A DNA stretch of 45,291 nucleotides from Pseudomonas nitroreducens (GCF_024170165.1 NZ_JALJXP010000022.1:1-45291); one strand, 5' to 3'. Shown: positions 7,385 through 15,894, counted from the stretch's first letter. Made by a program: numbers and translations. The notes: generated from the letters alone by a model not told the origin.

Positions 7385-8308
7385 ATGCGCACGCTGATCA
7401 AAGTCCTGGCCCTGGCTTCCACCACCCTCCTCGGCGCGCCTTTCGCCGCGACCGCCGCTGACGCGCCCAAGGCCGAAGCTCCCAAGACCGAAGCGCCGGC
7501 CTTCGTGGTCCACAAGCTGACGGACTTCCTCTACGCCATCGGCGAGCCGAACTACTACCAGAAGAACTATTCGTACCTGCTGGTGGGCGCGAACCAGGCG
7601 CTGATGTTCGACTCCGGCGCCAACCAGAAGGAAGACATCACCCAGGTCGCCCGGCAGATCACCGACAAGCCGCTTTCCGTGCTGCCCTCGCACCTGCACT
7701 TCGACCACCTGGGCGGGTTGCACAACTTCCAGAGCATCTACCTGGTGGATACGCCCTTCACCGCGAAATTCCGCCGCGCCGATGGCCTCTACCACGTACC
7801 CGAGCCGGTCTACCTGGGCAACATCGACCACATGACCCTGCCGCCCTTCAAGGTCTCGCGGCTGGTGAAGCCCGACGAGGTGATCGACCTGGGCGGCCTC
7901 AGGCTGCGCCTGCTGAGCATGCCTGGGCATACCCCGGACGAAGTCGCGCTGTACGACGAGGCGCACAACATCCTGCTCTCCGGCGACCACCTCTACCCGT
8001 CCTGGCTGCTGGCCGGGAACCTCAAGGACTACGTCGCCTCGCTGGATTCCACGCTGAAGGTGATCAACCCGCAGACCACCCTCTACGGCGCCCACGCCGA
8101 CGAGGACCCGAGCAAGGTGCCGGCGATGACCTACGCCGACGTCGTCGCGGTGCGCGACAAGATGCAGCAGATCCAGGCCGGGCGCGCCAAGGGCGAAGCC
8201 TTCAGCGACCCGGAACTGATCAAGAGCTCGGAGCTGTACAAGGTGGAGAAGGACATCAGCATCCTCACCGACATCCAGTTCACCGATGGGCGCGGTTACG
8301 GGTATTGA
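7385..8308 (+). CDS. Exported metallo-beta-lactamase-fold hydrolase
   Basis: A 307-residue protein with an N-terminal signal peptide (about residues 1-25, cleavage near ATAADA), so it should be periplasmic. The mature part is an MBL-fold hydrolase. The zinc motif HLHFDH is at residues 103-108; further ligands are His182 in PGHTPDE, Asp201 in SGDHLYP and His237 in YGAHADE. An Ala/Lys/Glu-rich linker follows the signal peptide. The family includes beta-lactamases, quorum-quenching lactonases and many hydrolases of unknown substrate, and nothing here identifies the substrate. The start at 7385 is supported by GAGG upstream and by the signal peptide. It is monocistronic; repeats rather than a classical terminator follow. 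Confidence 0.87.
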   Translation: MRTLIKVLALASTTLLGAPFAATAADAPKAEAPKTEAPAFVVHKLTDFLYAIGEPNYYQKNYSYLLVGANQALMFDSGANQKEDITQVARQITDKPLSVLPSHLHFDHLGGLHNFQSIYLVDTPFTAKFRRADGLYHVPEPVYLGNIDHMTLPPFKVSRLVKPDEVIDLGGLRLRLLSMPGHTPDEVALYDEAHNILLSGDHLYPSWLLAGNLKDYVASLDSTLKVINPQTTLYGAHADEDPSKVPAMTYADVVAVRDKMQQIQAGRAKGEAFSDPELIKSSELYKVEKDISILTDIQFTDGRGYGY

Positions 8309-8339
8309 TGGCTCCAGGTGGCGCTCGGCGCACGCCCGG

Positions 8340-8490
8340 CCCTCTCCCCCCGCCCTGGCTGCGCGCCCCGCTCCGAAGGGAGAGGGAGCCCGTTCGGCGC
8401 GCATGGCAAGCACTTCGCTCGCCGGCGATCACGGGAGATCGCAAGACACGGATATCCCCTCTCCCTTCAGGGAGAGGGTTAGGGAGAGGG
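8340..8490. repeat. CCCTCTCCC-type paired repeat (family B, copy 1)
   Basis: Two palindromic units (CCCTCTCCC...GGGAGAGGG at 8340-8390, and CCCCTCTCCCTTCAGGGAGAGGG with a second GGGAGAGGG at 8456-8490) face each other. The same paired design recurs at 28026-28155 and 41747-41864. It lies between convergent genes and may work as a transcription end. Confidence 0.75.
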
Positions 8491-8518
8491 AAACCCAGGC
8501 ACGGAGTCACCTGATCCT

Positions 8519-8624
8519 TGTAGGAGCGAGGGGGAAGCCATCGTCATTGCTCGCGAACAACGGCCGATCGATCTGCACTGGCGCGCCAGGTAGGCGCTGG
8601 TTCGCGAGCAAGCTCGCTCCTACA
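8519..8624. repeat. REP-type pair (family A, copy 1)
   Basis: TGTAGGAGCGAG at the left and its inverted partner GCGAGCAAGCTCGCTCCTACA at the right bracket about 60 bases. This is the common Pseudomonas REP-type palindrome seen about ten times in the window. The left unit is degenerate. Confidence 0.75.
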
Positions 8625-8648
8625 GGCCCATGTCGAGCCCGTCACCCC

Positions 8649-9533
8649 CTACTCCCCAATCGACAGCAACCACTCGATGAACGCCCGGACCTCCGGGCGT
8701 TCGCGTTTCGCCTCGGGGCAGACCACGTAGTAGTTGTGCACCGCCGCCACCGAGATCGGCAGCGGGCGCACCAGCCGGCCTTCGTCGAGGTCACGCTGTG
8801 ACACCGTCTCATCGCTGAGCGCTACGCCGAAACCATCACGCGCTGCCTGCAGGACCATGCCGAAGTCTTCGAAATGGATGTCCTCGGCACCACCCCGACT
8901 GCATCCAGCCTCGGCCAGCCATTGCTGCCACTGGCTGCCGTCGTCCTCATGCAGCAGCCGGTGCCGCGCCAGATCGGCGGCCTCGACGATGGCCAGCGGC
9001 CCGCGCAGGTATTGCGGGCTGCACACCGGCGTCATGCGAATGCCATGCAGCAAACGCCACCAGACGCCCGGCCACGGCGGCGTGCCGTAGATCACCGCCA
9101 CGTCGGCACGGCGCCAGTCCACCTGCGGCATGCCCGGCGCGGTGATCACGCTGACCCGCACCGAGCGCGACTCCTCCATGAAGCGCAACAGCGGCCGGGT
9201 CAGCCATTCCACGCCCTCGGCCGGCGGGATCGACAGGCAGATGTCCACCCGGTCCTCTTCCAGCCGGACTCCCGCCTGCAACGCCTGCACGGCCTCGGTG
9301 ATCTCGCCCATGGCGCTGGCCACGCGCTTCTGCAGCTCACGACCGCTGGCGGTCAGCACCAACTGGCGGCCGCGCTTCTCGAACAGCTCCACGCCCAGGC
9401 TGGCCTGCAACGCCTTGACCTGCTGGCTGACCGCGCCCGTGGTGACGTGCAGCTCGACGGCAGCCGCGGCGAGGCTGCCCAGACGGGCCACGCTTTCGAA
9501 CACCCTGAAACTGTGCAGCGGAGGGAGGGCCAT
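8649..9533 (-). CDS. GcvA-like LysR family transcriptional regulator
   Basis: A 294-residue LysR regulator. The start sequence MALPPLHSFRVFESVARLGS and the helix VTTGAVSQQVKALQ are typical of the GcvA/AmpR/TrpI branch (winged helix about residues 1-65). The C-terminal half is the effector-binding domain, with IHFEDFGMVLQAARDG a conserved segment of that branch. The start at 9533 is the position where the family normally begins; a 62-residue upstream extension is not credible. It is divergent from the NCS2 permease gene 378 bases away, a possible target. The inducer is unknown. Confidence 0.86.
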   Translation of the reverse strand: MALPPLHSFRVFESVARLGSLAAAAVELHVTTGAVSQQVKALQASLGVELFEKRGRQLVLTASGRELQKRVASAMGEITEAVQALQAGVRLEEDRVDICLSIPPAEGVEWLTRPLLRFMEESRSVRVSVITAPGMPQVDWRRADVAVIYGTPPWPGVWWRLLHGIRMTPVCSPQYLRGPLAIVEAADLARHRLLHEDDGSQWQQWLAEAGCSRGGAEDIHFEDFGMVLQAARDGFGVALSDETVSQRDLDEGRLVRPLPISVAAVHNYYVVCPEAKRERPEVRAFIEWLLSIGE

Positions 9534-9911
9534 CGCTTTTCGACATCCGACTTGAACCAGGCGGACGGTTATAGCAGGAGCAGCCTTGGCCGGGGAGGAC
9601 GGCGAGCACGGCGCATCACTGGCGCGCATTTTGCGATGACCTGTGTACAGGTGGCCGGCATGAGCCTTTCGGCACTTTGCATGCAGCCAACTGGTGCTTT
9701 TGGATTCAGACATGCACACATTTTGTGCAACGCACTCCGGGTCAGGAATTCATGCATAACACCGATTGCAGAGCCATCCACCCCGAAAAAACACATAACC
9801 GACCGGTCAGATTCCGGACCATCGGCCGCAAACATGTATACAAAACAGTGGATATTCACCACGGACTTTGTCTACAGTGGCCCCACAACAAAAACAAGCG
9901 AGTCCTCAGCC
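9534..9911. promoter_or_regulatory. Divergent control region with two palindromes
   Basis: No gene in this 378-base stretch. ACCTGTGTACAGGT at 9639-9652 is a near-perfect palindrome (one base off). TGTATACA at 9835-9842 is a perfect palindrome 70 bases before the permease start. The TGTATACA core resembles operators of GntR/FadR-type purine-catabolism regulators, but the adjacent regulator is LysR-type, so the binder is uncertain. Confidence 0.4.
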
Positions 9912-11459
9912 ATGAATGATCGTTCAGCTGTAGCGTCCGCCGGCGCACGACCGGAAGACGAGAACCTCGGAATCGGCGCCAACCTGGCGTACGGCCTGCA
10001 ACACGTTCTGACCATGTACGGCGGTATCGTCGCCGTGCCCCTGATCCTCGGCCAGGCGGCCGGGCTCTCCCCCAGCGAGATCGGCCTGCTGATCGCCGCC
10101 TCGCTGTTCGCCGGTGGCCTGGCCACCCTGCTGCAGACCCTCGGTATCCCCTTCTTCGGCTCGCAGATGCCGCTGGTGCAGGGCGTGTCCTTCGCCGGTG
10201 TCGCCACCATGATCGCCATCCTCGGCGGCGGCTATGAGGGCGGCGGCCTGAACGCCGTGCTCGGCGCGGTGATGGCGGCCTCGTTCATCGGCTTCCTGAT
10301 CACCCCGATCTTCTCGCGCATCACCAAGTTCTTCCCGCCGCTGGTCACCGGCATCGTCATCACCACCATCGGCCTCACGCTGATGCCGGTAGCGGCGCGC
10401 TGGGCCATGGGCGGCAACCCCAAGGCACCGGACTTCGGCAGCATGGCCAACATCGGCCTGGCCGCACTGACCCTGGTGATCGTCCTGCTGCTGAGCAAGC
10501 TGGGCAGCGCGTCCATCTCGCGCCTGTCGATCCTGCTGGCCATGGTGATCGGGACGATCATCGCCGCCGCCCTGGGCATGACCGACTTCTCCCGCGTGGC
10601 CGAAGGCCCGATGGTGGCCTTCCCGGCGATCTTCCACTTCGGCATGCCGACGTTCCATATCGCCGCGATCCTGTCGATGCTGATCGTGATCATGGTGACC
10701 CTGGTGGAAACCTCGGCAGACATCCTCGCCGTCGGTGAGATCATCGGCACCAAGGTCGACTCCAAGCGCCTGGGCAACGGCCTGCGTGCCGACATGGCGT
10801 CGAGCATCCTGGCGCCGATCTTCGGCTCCTTTACCCAGAGCGCCTTCGCCCAGAACGTCGGCCTGGTGGCCGTGACCGGCGTGAAGAGCCGCTACGTGGT
10901 GGCCACCGGCGGCCTGATCCTGGTGACCCTCGGCCTGCTGCCGGTGATGGGCCGGGTGATTGCCGCGGTGCCCTCCTCCGTGCTCGGCGGCGCCGGCGTG
11001 GTGCTGTTCGGCACCGTGGCGGCCAGCGGCATCCGCACCCTGTCCAAGGTGGACTACCGCAACAACATGAACCTGATCATCGTCGCCACCTCCATTGGTT
11101 TCGGCATGATCCCGATCGCTGCTCCCAGCTTCTACGAGCACTTCCCCAGCTGGTTCGCCACCATCTTCCACTCGGGCATCAGCTCGGCGGCGATCATGGC
11201 CATCGGCCTGAACCTGCTGTTCAACCACCTCAAGACCGGCAACTCCAACCAGCAGTCGGTGTTCGTCGCCGCCGAGGAGCGCACCCTGCGCTACCGCGAC
11301 ATCGCCGCGCTGAACGAGGGTGACTACTTCCAGAACGGCAAGCTGTATGACGCCGAAGGCAACGAGGTGCAGGTGGTCGTTGACGATCACGACCATGACG
11401 AGCACCACGCGCCAGCGAGCCGCTCGCCCAAGCGCGAGACGGTGAACAGCAGCGCCTGA
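9912..11459 (+). CDS. NCS2 family nucleobase (xanthine/urate/uracil) permease
   Basis: A 515-residue inner-membrane nucleobase:cation symporter with about 12-14 hydrophobic segments. Diagnostic sites are the Gln-His pair of the first membrane helix (YGLQHVLTMYGG, residues 28-39), the segment ETSADILAVGEI with its substrate-binding Glu, and the NCS2 motif in FAQNVGLVAVTGVKSRY. The overall pattern fits the purine (xanthine/uric acid) branch better than UraA-type uracil permeases, but the substrate is not proven. The C-terminal tail of about 70 residues is hydrophilic and holds an unusual Asp/His-rich run (DDHDHDEHH), possibly metal-binding. The start at 9912 follows CCTCAGCC, a weak ribosome-binding site. 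It ends at a strong terminator. Confidence 0.88.
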   Translation: MNDRSAVASAGARPEDENLGIGANLAYGLQHVLTMYGGIVAVPLILGQAAGLSPSEIGLLIAASLFAGGLATLLQTLGIPFFGSQMPLVQGVSFAGVATMIAILGGGYEGGGLNAVLGAVMAASFIGFLITPIFSRITKFFPPLVTGIVITTIGLTLMPVAARWAMGGNPKAPDFGSMANIGLAALTLVIVLLLSKLGSASISRLSILLAMVIGTIIAAALGMTDFSRVAEGPMVAFPAIFHFGMPTFHIAAILSMLIVIMVTLVETSADILAVGEIIGTKVDSKRLGNGLRADMASSILAPIFGSFTQSAFAQNVGLVAVTGVKSRYVVATGGLILVTLGLLPVMGRVIAAVPSSVLGGAGVVLFGTVAASGIRTLSKVDYRNNMNLIIVATSIGFGMIPIAAPSFYEHFPSWFATIFHSGISSAAIMAIGLNLLFNHLKTGNSNQQSVFVAAEERTLRYRDIAALNEGDYFQNGKLYDAEGNEVQVVVDDHDHDEHHAPASRSPKRETVNSSA

Positions 11460-11478
11460 AGAGCCGCCCGACACCCAT

Positions 11479-11512
11479 GAAAAAGGCCCCTTCCGGGGCC
11501 TTTTTCATTTTC
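11479..11512 (+). terminator. Bidirectional intrinsic terminator after NCS2 permease
   Basis: Stem AAAAAGGCCCC / GGGGCCTTTTT with a TTCC loop and T runs on both strands. It serves the permease gene and the convergent membrane-protein gene. Confidence 0.9.
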
Positions 11513-11529
11513 GTACCTCCCACCTTGGG

Positions 11530-11555
11530 GTAGGAGCGAGCTTGCTCACTCCTAC
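11530..11555. repeat. REP-type single hairpin (family A, copy 2)
   Basis: GTAGGAGCGAGC with inverted TTGCTCACTCCTAC forms one compact hairpin between convergent genes. Confidence 0.75.
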
Positions 11556-11577
11556 AAAGGCCAAAGCCGCCCGTGAC

Positions 11578-12507
11578 TCAGTGCAGCGACGCCACCGCCG
11601 AATCTTCTTCCGCCGACGCCACCACCATGGCCACCGGATCGGCATGCGGCGGTTCTGCTTCCGCTTCGACCTGCGGCGGCGCGCTCACCTCCAGCATCAG
11701 CGACGCGGAAGGCCCGCCGCCCGGCGGCGGGTTGACCACCACCACGGCCAGGCTGCCGCCAACGGCCACATCCTCGGGCAACAGCTGGAAGGCCAGGCGC
11801 GAGCTGTCGGCCAGCGATGTCTCGCGCTCCTGTCCATTCACCTGCACCCGCGCGCCACGGCTGAAACCCTTGCCGCGCAGGGTGACGTAAAGCGACTGGG
11901 CGTCGAGGACCGGCGGCTGCGCTTCGGTGATGACCGCCAGGGGGTTTTCCAGCGGGTCCTTGCGCCGCGCGTCACCGGCAGGATGGCGGGTGCGGAACAG
12001 CGCATCGAGGAGGACCGCGAACTTGTCGGTGCCCTGCTTGGATGCCATCCCCACCAGAGCGGCCATGGCCATCAGCCCGTAGAGATTGACGCTGGCGGGG
12101 CCGTTGGCGCCGCTCGCCGTGAGGTACACCGCGCGCACGATCAGGTAGAACATCAGTGCCAGCGCCATGCCGATGCACGGCTTGAGCAGGTACCACCAGA
12201 TCCAGCTGGCCATGAAGCGGTCGTTGCCGACGAAGTCGCCGAAGGACTTCGCCACATGGACGAAACTGCCGAGCGCGCCGGCGACCATGACCATCACCAG
12301 CAGCCGGGCATCCGGTCCCGGGCACCAGCCGATCAGGCATTGCACGCCGGGGTCACCGACCTCGCCGGCGGGAGGGAACTGCGGGTAGGCCTGCGGCCAC
12401 AGGCCGACCAGGGCGACCGCGAGGGCCAGGGCGAAGAGCAACAGCCCCGCGCCCATGAGAGTGATCTGTAAGGCGTTGGCGCGTCGTCTCTTGCTGCGTG
12501 TCTCCAT
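11578..12507 (-). CDS. Membrane protein with IPT/TIG-like C-terminal domain
   Basis: A 309-residue protein of unknown function. Residues about 12-155 hold four hydrophobic segments: one near the N-terminus, one in LLVMVMVAGALGSFVHVA, one in WYLLKPCIGMALALMFYLIV, and one in YGLMAMAALVGMA. A loop before the second segment has two Cys residues (VQCLIGWCPG). From about residue 200 the sequence has an immunoglobulin-like IPT/TIG pattern: PPVLDAQSLYVTLRGKGFSRG, then VQVNG and VVVVNPPPGGGPS. The tail is Glu/Pro-rich. ATG 12507 is preferred over 12510 because GGAG is optimally spaced from it. It sits alone, downstream of ptrR but separated from it by a terminator. Confidence 0.72.
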   Translation of the reverse strand: METRSKRRRANALQITLMGAGLLLFALALAVALVGLWPQAYPQFPPAGEVGDPGVQCLIGWCPGPDARLLVMVMVAGALGSFVHVAKSFGDFVGNDRFMASWIWWYLLKPCIGMALALMFYLIVRAVYLTASGANGPASVNLYGLMAMAALVGMASKQGTDKFAVLLDALFRTRHPAGDARRKDPLENPLAVITEAQPPVLDAQSLYVTLRGKGFSRGARVQVNGQERETSLADSSRLAFQLLPEDVAVGGSLAVVVVNPPPGGGPSASLMLEVSAPPQVEAEAEPPHADPVAMVVASAEEDSAVASLH

Positions 12508-12535
12508 CATGCGCTCCGGGCAGAAGGCCAGCGGG

Positions 12536-12564
12536 GAAAACGCCCTGCCGCGAAGGGCGTTTTC
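12536..12564 (-). terminator. Intrinsic terminator downstream of ptrR
   Basis: Perfect 11-bp inverted repeat (GAAAACGCCCT / AGGGCGTTTTC) with a 7-base loop, followed by T-rich sequence within the stem on the minus strand. It separates ptrR from the membrane-protein gene. Confidence 0.75.
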
Positions 12565-12699
12565 CGCCTTCGCACGACGGACAGAGAGACTCACGTTAGC
12601 GCAGCGCAAGGCCGCTGCAAGAGGCGCTGGTGAATTTTTAACCGCTGTCTCAGCGGCGTTACGTAACACCCGCGAGACGCCCCTGGCAAAGCCCCGTCC

Positions 12700-13578
12700 T
12701 CAGGCCACTTCGGCCTCGGCCACGGGTGCGTCCAGTAGTCCGATAAATGCCCGCAGCGCCGGCGTGTCGGTGCCGCGTCGCCAGAACAGCCAGGTCGTCG
12801 CGTCGGCATGCTGCGGCGCCAGGCGGTGGATCGCCACATTGCGCCCGCCGGCCAGGCTCTCGAACATCGCCCGCGGGATGATCGCCACGCCGCCGCCCGC
12901 CGCGATGCAGGCAAGCATGCCGTGGTAGGACTCCATCTCCATGATCTTGCCCGGCACCACGCGATGCTCGGCGAACCAGCCTTCCAGGCGCTTGCGGTAC
13001 GAGCAGGTATCGCGGAAGGCGAACACCGTCTCACCCGCCACGTCGCGCGCATCATGCACCGGCGCATGGTGCCTGGCGCTCATCAGCACCAGCTCCTCGC
13101 GGTACACCGGCTTGCCGTCCAGCTGCGGGTGGTTGGCCGGGCCGTCGGCGAAGGCGGCGATGAACCGGCCGGAGAGCACGCCGTCGATCATCTCGCCCGA
13201 GGGGCCGGTGGAGAGGTCCAGCTGCACCTTCGGGCACTGCTGGTGATAGCGCGCCAGCATCTCCGGGATGCGCACCGCCGCCGTACTCTCCATCGAGCCC
13301 AGGGAGAAGCCGCCATGGGGCTCGGCGCCCACCGCCACCTGCCGGGCCTCCTCCACCAGATCGAGGATGCGCTCGGCGTATTCGAGGAAGCTGCGGCCGG
13401 TCGGCGACAGACGGAGGCGGAGCTTTTCGCGGATGAACAGCTCCGTGCCCAGTTCCGCTTCCAGCTGCTTGATCCGCGTGGTCAGGTTCGAAGGCACGCG
13501 ATGTAGACGGGCCGCGGCGGCAGTGATGCTGCCCTCGGTGGCGACGGCGCGGACGATTTCCAGCTGGGTAAGGTCCAT
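12700..13578 (-). CDS. ptrR: LysR regulator PtrR of the sad gene
   Basis: A 292-residue LysR regulator closely resembling E. coli PtrR (YneJ), which is encoded next to sad and controls succinate semialdehyde / putrescine metabolism. Shared segments include the start [13 protein letters not shown], then [15 protein letters not shown] (recognition helix), [17 protein letters not shown] and [17 protein letters not shown]. The DNA-binding domain is about residues 1-60 and the effector domain the rest. The start at 13578 follows GGAGAGAATC. It is divergent from the sad gene, with a perfect LysR-type palindrome (13612-13628) between them. It is expected to regulate sad and itself. Confidence 0.88.
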   Translation of the reverse strand: MDLTQLEIVRAVATEGSITAAAARLHRVPSNLTTRIKQLEAELGTELFIREKLRLRLSPTGRSFLEYAERILDLVEEARQVAVGAEPHGGFSLGSMESTAAVRIPEMLARYHQQCPKVQLDLSTGPSGEMIDGVLSGRFIAAFADGPANHPQLDGKPVYREELVLMSARHHAPVHDARDVAGETVFAFRDTCSYRKRLEGWFAEHRVVPGKIMEMESYHGMLACIAAGGGVAIIPRAMFESLAGGRNVAIHRLAPQHADATTWLFWRRGTDTPALRAFIGLLDAPVAEAEVA

Positions 13579-13611
13579 GATTCTCTCCGAGAGAAAGAGT
13601 CTTTCTTGATT

Positions 13612-13628
13612 ATTCATTTTACATGAAT
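13612..13628. promoter_or_regulatory. Candidate PtrR operator ATTCAT-N5-ATGAAT
   Basis: A perfect 6-5-6 inverted repeat with a LysR-type T-N11-A core, lying 34 bases upstream of the ptrR start and about 93 bases upstream of sad. AT-rich in an otherwise GC-rich region. Confidence 0.65.
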
Positions 13629-13720
13629 GGTTGCGCATCTTAATTTCTGCGCCATCCCGGAGCCACCCGCCCGGACGAATGACCGGCCTTGCGCCTCAAA
13701 CAGAACAAGCAGGACTCACC

Positions 13721-15106
13721 ATGAACCAGATCGCCGCCATCCCCGCTGCCATCTCCCGCAGCCCCGCCACCGGCCAGGAACTGGCCCGCTACACCTTCGA
13801 AGACGCCGCCCAGCTGGAAACCTCGCTGGCCCGCACCGATGCCGCGTTCCGCCAATGGCGCGATACCAGCATCGCCGAACGTGTCGCCGTGCTGCGCAAG
13901 ATGGCCGAAGTCCTGCGCGCCAACGTCGAGCCGATGGCCCGCATGGAAGCCCAGGAAATGGGCATGCCGGTCACCCAGGCCCGTGGCGAGATCAACAAGT
14001 GCGCCAACCTCTGCGAGTGGTACGCCGACAACGGCCCGGCCATGCTCGAAGACGAGAAGACCAGCATCGAAGGCGCGTACATCTCCTACCTGCCGCTGGG
14101 CCCGGTGCTGGCCGTGATGCCGTGGAACTTCCCGACCTGGCAGGTGATGCGCGGCGCGGTGAGCATCATCCTCGGCGGCAACACCTACGTGCTCAAGCAC
14201 GCGCCGAACGTCATGGGCTGCGCCTATCAGCTGCGCGACGCCTGGCTGCAGGCCGGCCTGCCGGAAGGCGTGTTCGAAGTGCTGAACGTCGAGCCGCCGC
14301 TGGTTTCCAAGGCCATCGCCGATGACCGCATCGCCTCCATCGCCGTCACCGGCAGTGTCGGCGCCGGCGCCGCCATTGCCTCCCAGGCCGGTGCCGCACT
14401 GAAGAAGTGCGTGCTGGAGCTGGGCGGTTCCGACGCCTTCATCGTGCTCGCCGACGCCGACCTCGACGCCGCCGTCAAAGCCGCTGTCGCCAGCCGCTTC
14501 GGCAACTGCGGCCAGGTGTGCATCGCCGCCAAGCGCATGATCCTCGAAGAATCCATCGCCCCGGCCTTCACCGAAAAACTGCTGGCCGCCGTCAAGGCAC
14601 TGAAGATCGGCGATCCGCTGGCGGACGACACCTTCGTTGGCCCCATGGCCCGCTTCGACCTGCGCGACGAGCTGGACGGCCAGGTGCAACAGGCCATCGC
14701 CGATGGCGCCACCCTGCTGCTGGGCGGCCACAAGCTCGACGGCGAAGGCAACTACTACGCGCCGACCGTGTTGGCCGACGTGAAGCCGGGCAATACCGCG
14801 TTCAAGAAGGAAATCTTCGGCCCGGTCGCCTCGCTGATCGTCGCCCGTGACGCCGAGCACGCCCTGGAGCTGGCCAACGACAGCGAGTTCGGCCTCTCCG
14901 GCGCCATCTGGTCCGCCGACAAGGCCAAGGCCCAGCACATGGCCCGTCGCCTGGTCAGCGGTGGCGTGTTCATCAACGGCTTCTCCGCTTCCGATCCCCG
15001 CGTACCGATTGGCGGCGTGAAGAAGAGCGGCTTCGGTCGCGAGCTGTCGCACTTCGGCCTGCGCGAGTTCACCAACCCGCAGACCGTGTGGATCGACCGC
15101 AAGTAA
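13721..15106 (+). CDS. sad: NAD+-dependent succinate semialdehyde dehydrogenase Sad
   Basis: A 461-residue aldehyde dehydrogenase that oxidises succinate semialdehyde to succinate, the last step of putrescine / 4-aminobutyrate breakdown. It is very similar to E. coli Sad (YneI), including NPATG-like PATGQEL, then MPWNFPTWQVMRGAV and LKHAPNVMGCA. The catalytic Cys267 is in NCGQVCIAAKR and the general-base Glu233 in LELGGSDAF. Length matches the Sad family (about 462) and is shorter than GabD. The start at 13721 follows AGGACTCACC; an upstream in-frame ATG at 13631 has no ribosome-binding site. Regulated by divergent ptrR by inference. It ends at a terminator. Confidence 0.9.
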   Translation: MNQIAAIPAAISRSPATGQELARYTFEDAAQLETSLARTDAAFRQWRDTSIAERVAVLRKMAEVLRANVEPMARMEAQEMGMPVTQARGEINKCANLCEWYADNGPAMLEDEKTSIEGAYISYLPLGPVLAVMPWNFPTWQVMRGAVSIILGGNTYVLKHAPNVMGCAYQLRDAWLQAGLPEGVFEVLNVEPPLVSKAIADDRIASIAVTGSVGAGAAIASQAGAALKKCVLELGGSDAFIVLADADLDAAVKAAVASRFGNCGQVCIAAKRMILEESIAPAFTEKLLAAVKALKIGDPLADDTFVGPMARFDLRDELDGQVQQAIADGATLLLGGHKLDGEGNYYAPTVLADVKPGNTAFKKEIFGPVASLIVARDAEHALELANDSEFGLSGAIWSADKAKAQHMARRLVSGGVFINGFSASDPRVPIGGVKKSGFGRELSHFGLREFTNPQTVWIDRK

Positions 15107-15116
15107 GTCGCCCCAC

Positions 15117-15146
15117 CAAAAAGGCCCCTTCGAGGGGCCTTTTTTA
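15117..15146 (+). terminator. Bidirectional intrinsic terminator after sad
   Basis: Stem AGGCCCCT / AGGGGCCT with TCG loop, flanked by A and T runs so that it can work on both strands. Confidence 0.9.
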
Positions 15147-15179
15147 TTGCTCATGCGGCCTGCGCGCCGCTGCCCTTTA

Positions 15180-15227
15180 CAGGAGCGCGCCATGCGCGCG
15201 ATCGCGGGCATGGCCCGCTCCTACAGG
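15180..15227. repeat. REP-type palindrome, GGCCATGCCC variant
   Basis: AGGAGCGCGCCATGCGCGCG and its inverted half CGCGGGCATGGCCCGCTCCT share the REP ends but have a CATG centre. The same variant recurs at 31291-31338 and partly at 37295-37320. Confidence 0.7.
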
Positions 15228-15232
15228 TAAAA

Positions 15233-15760
15233 TCAGGGTTTTGTCGCGCCCTGCTTCAACTGCAGAAGCTCCCGGGTGCTATGCCGCAGATTCTCGGCCA
15301 GGCTGCCCTGCTCGTTGAAGCAGTCCTCGACGAGCCAACCGCCAGCCGTGCGATGCAACAGCAGGCCGAGATCGCGGTCCTCCCCTGTCAGGGCATCCTT
15401 GAGCACTACCCGCGCCTTGAGTCGATCGTCGTCTACCGTGTCGAAGTCCAGCGACTTCACCTTGATGTCGCCCCAGTCCTGGCAATCGCACAACGGGTCG
15501 CCACCGAGGTAGCCCAGTTCACCGTCGGCGGCATCCTGGTCCGCCTTCATCAGTGCGATCAGCGAGGCATCGTAGACGTCCTCTTCCTTCAATGTCGGGT
15601 TCGGCACGCCCGGGCCGTCCGGCGTATAGCTGGCGTAGATCTGCCGCAGGAAACGCTCCGCGCTGGCGCTATCGGTCGCCGACGTCGAGGCCGCGAGCGA
15701 AGTGTCGAAGAGCGTCAGCAGGATCAGCGACAGGGCGAAAGCGGAGCGCAGGAAGGCCAT
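15233..15760 (-). CDS. Exported DUF3828-like protein
   Basis: A 175-residue protein with a signal peptide (MAFLRSAFALSLILLTLF, cleavage near SLAAS), so periplasmic or secreted. The mature region fits the DUF3828 / NTF2-like pattern: FLRQIYASYTPDG, a DASLIALMKAD segment, GGDPLCDCQDW with a Cys pair, and VVLKDALTGEDRDLGLLL followed by GGWLVEDCFNEQGSL. Function is unknown; relatives occur as immunity-like or cell-envelope proteins. ATG 15760 is chosen since GGAGAATCCC precedes it; an ATG 12 bases upstream is less well placed. It stands alone, with REP repeats on both sides. Confidence 0.75.
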   Translation of the reverse strand: MAFLRSAFALSLILLTLFDTSLAASTSATDSASAERFLRQIYASYTPDGPGVPNPTLKEEDVYDASLIALMKADQDAADGELGYLGGDPLCDCQDWGDIKVKSLDFDTVDDDRLKARVVLKDALTGEDRDLGLLLHRTAGGWLVEDCFNEQGSLAENLRHSTRELLQLKQGATKP

Positions 15761-15894
15761 GGGATTCTCCATCGGTCAGCCGGGCATCATCGCCCAGTGC
15801 AGCCTCGAAAATCCGTGATGCGGTTAAAGCTGCGACCGATAGCCTCGGGGCAACCGCCAGCCCCACCGCCAAAGCCCCCGGCGAGCACCCGAGC

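Noticed and set aside
8340..8624. Possible CRISPR-like repeats in the gap after the MBL gene
   Set aside because: The units are inverted palindromes of two different families, not regularly spaced direct repeats with unique spacers.
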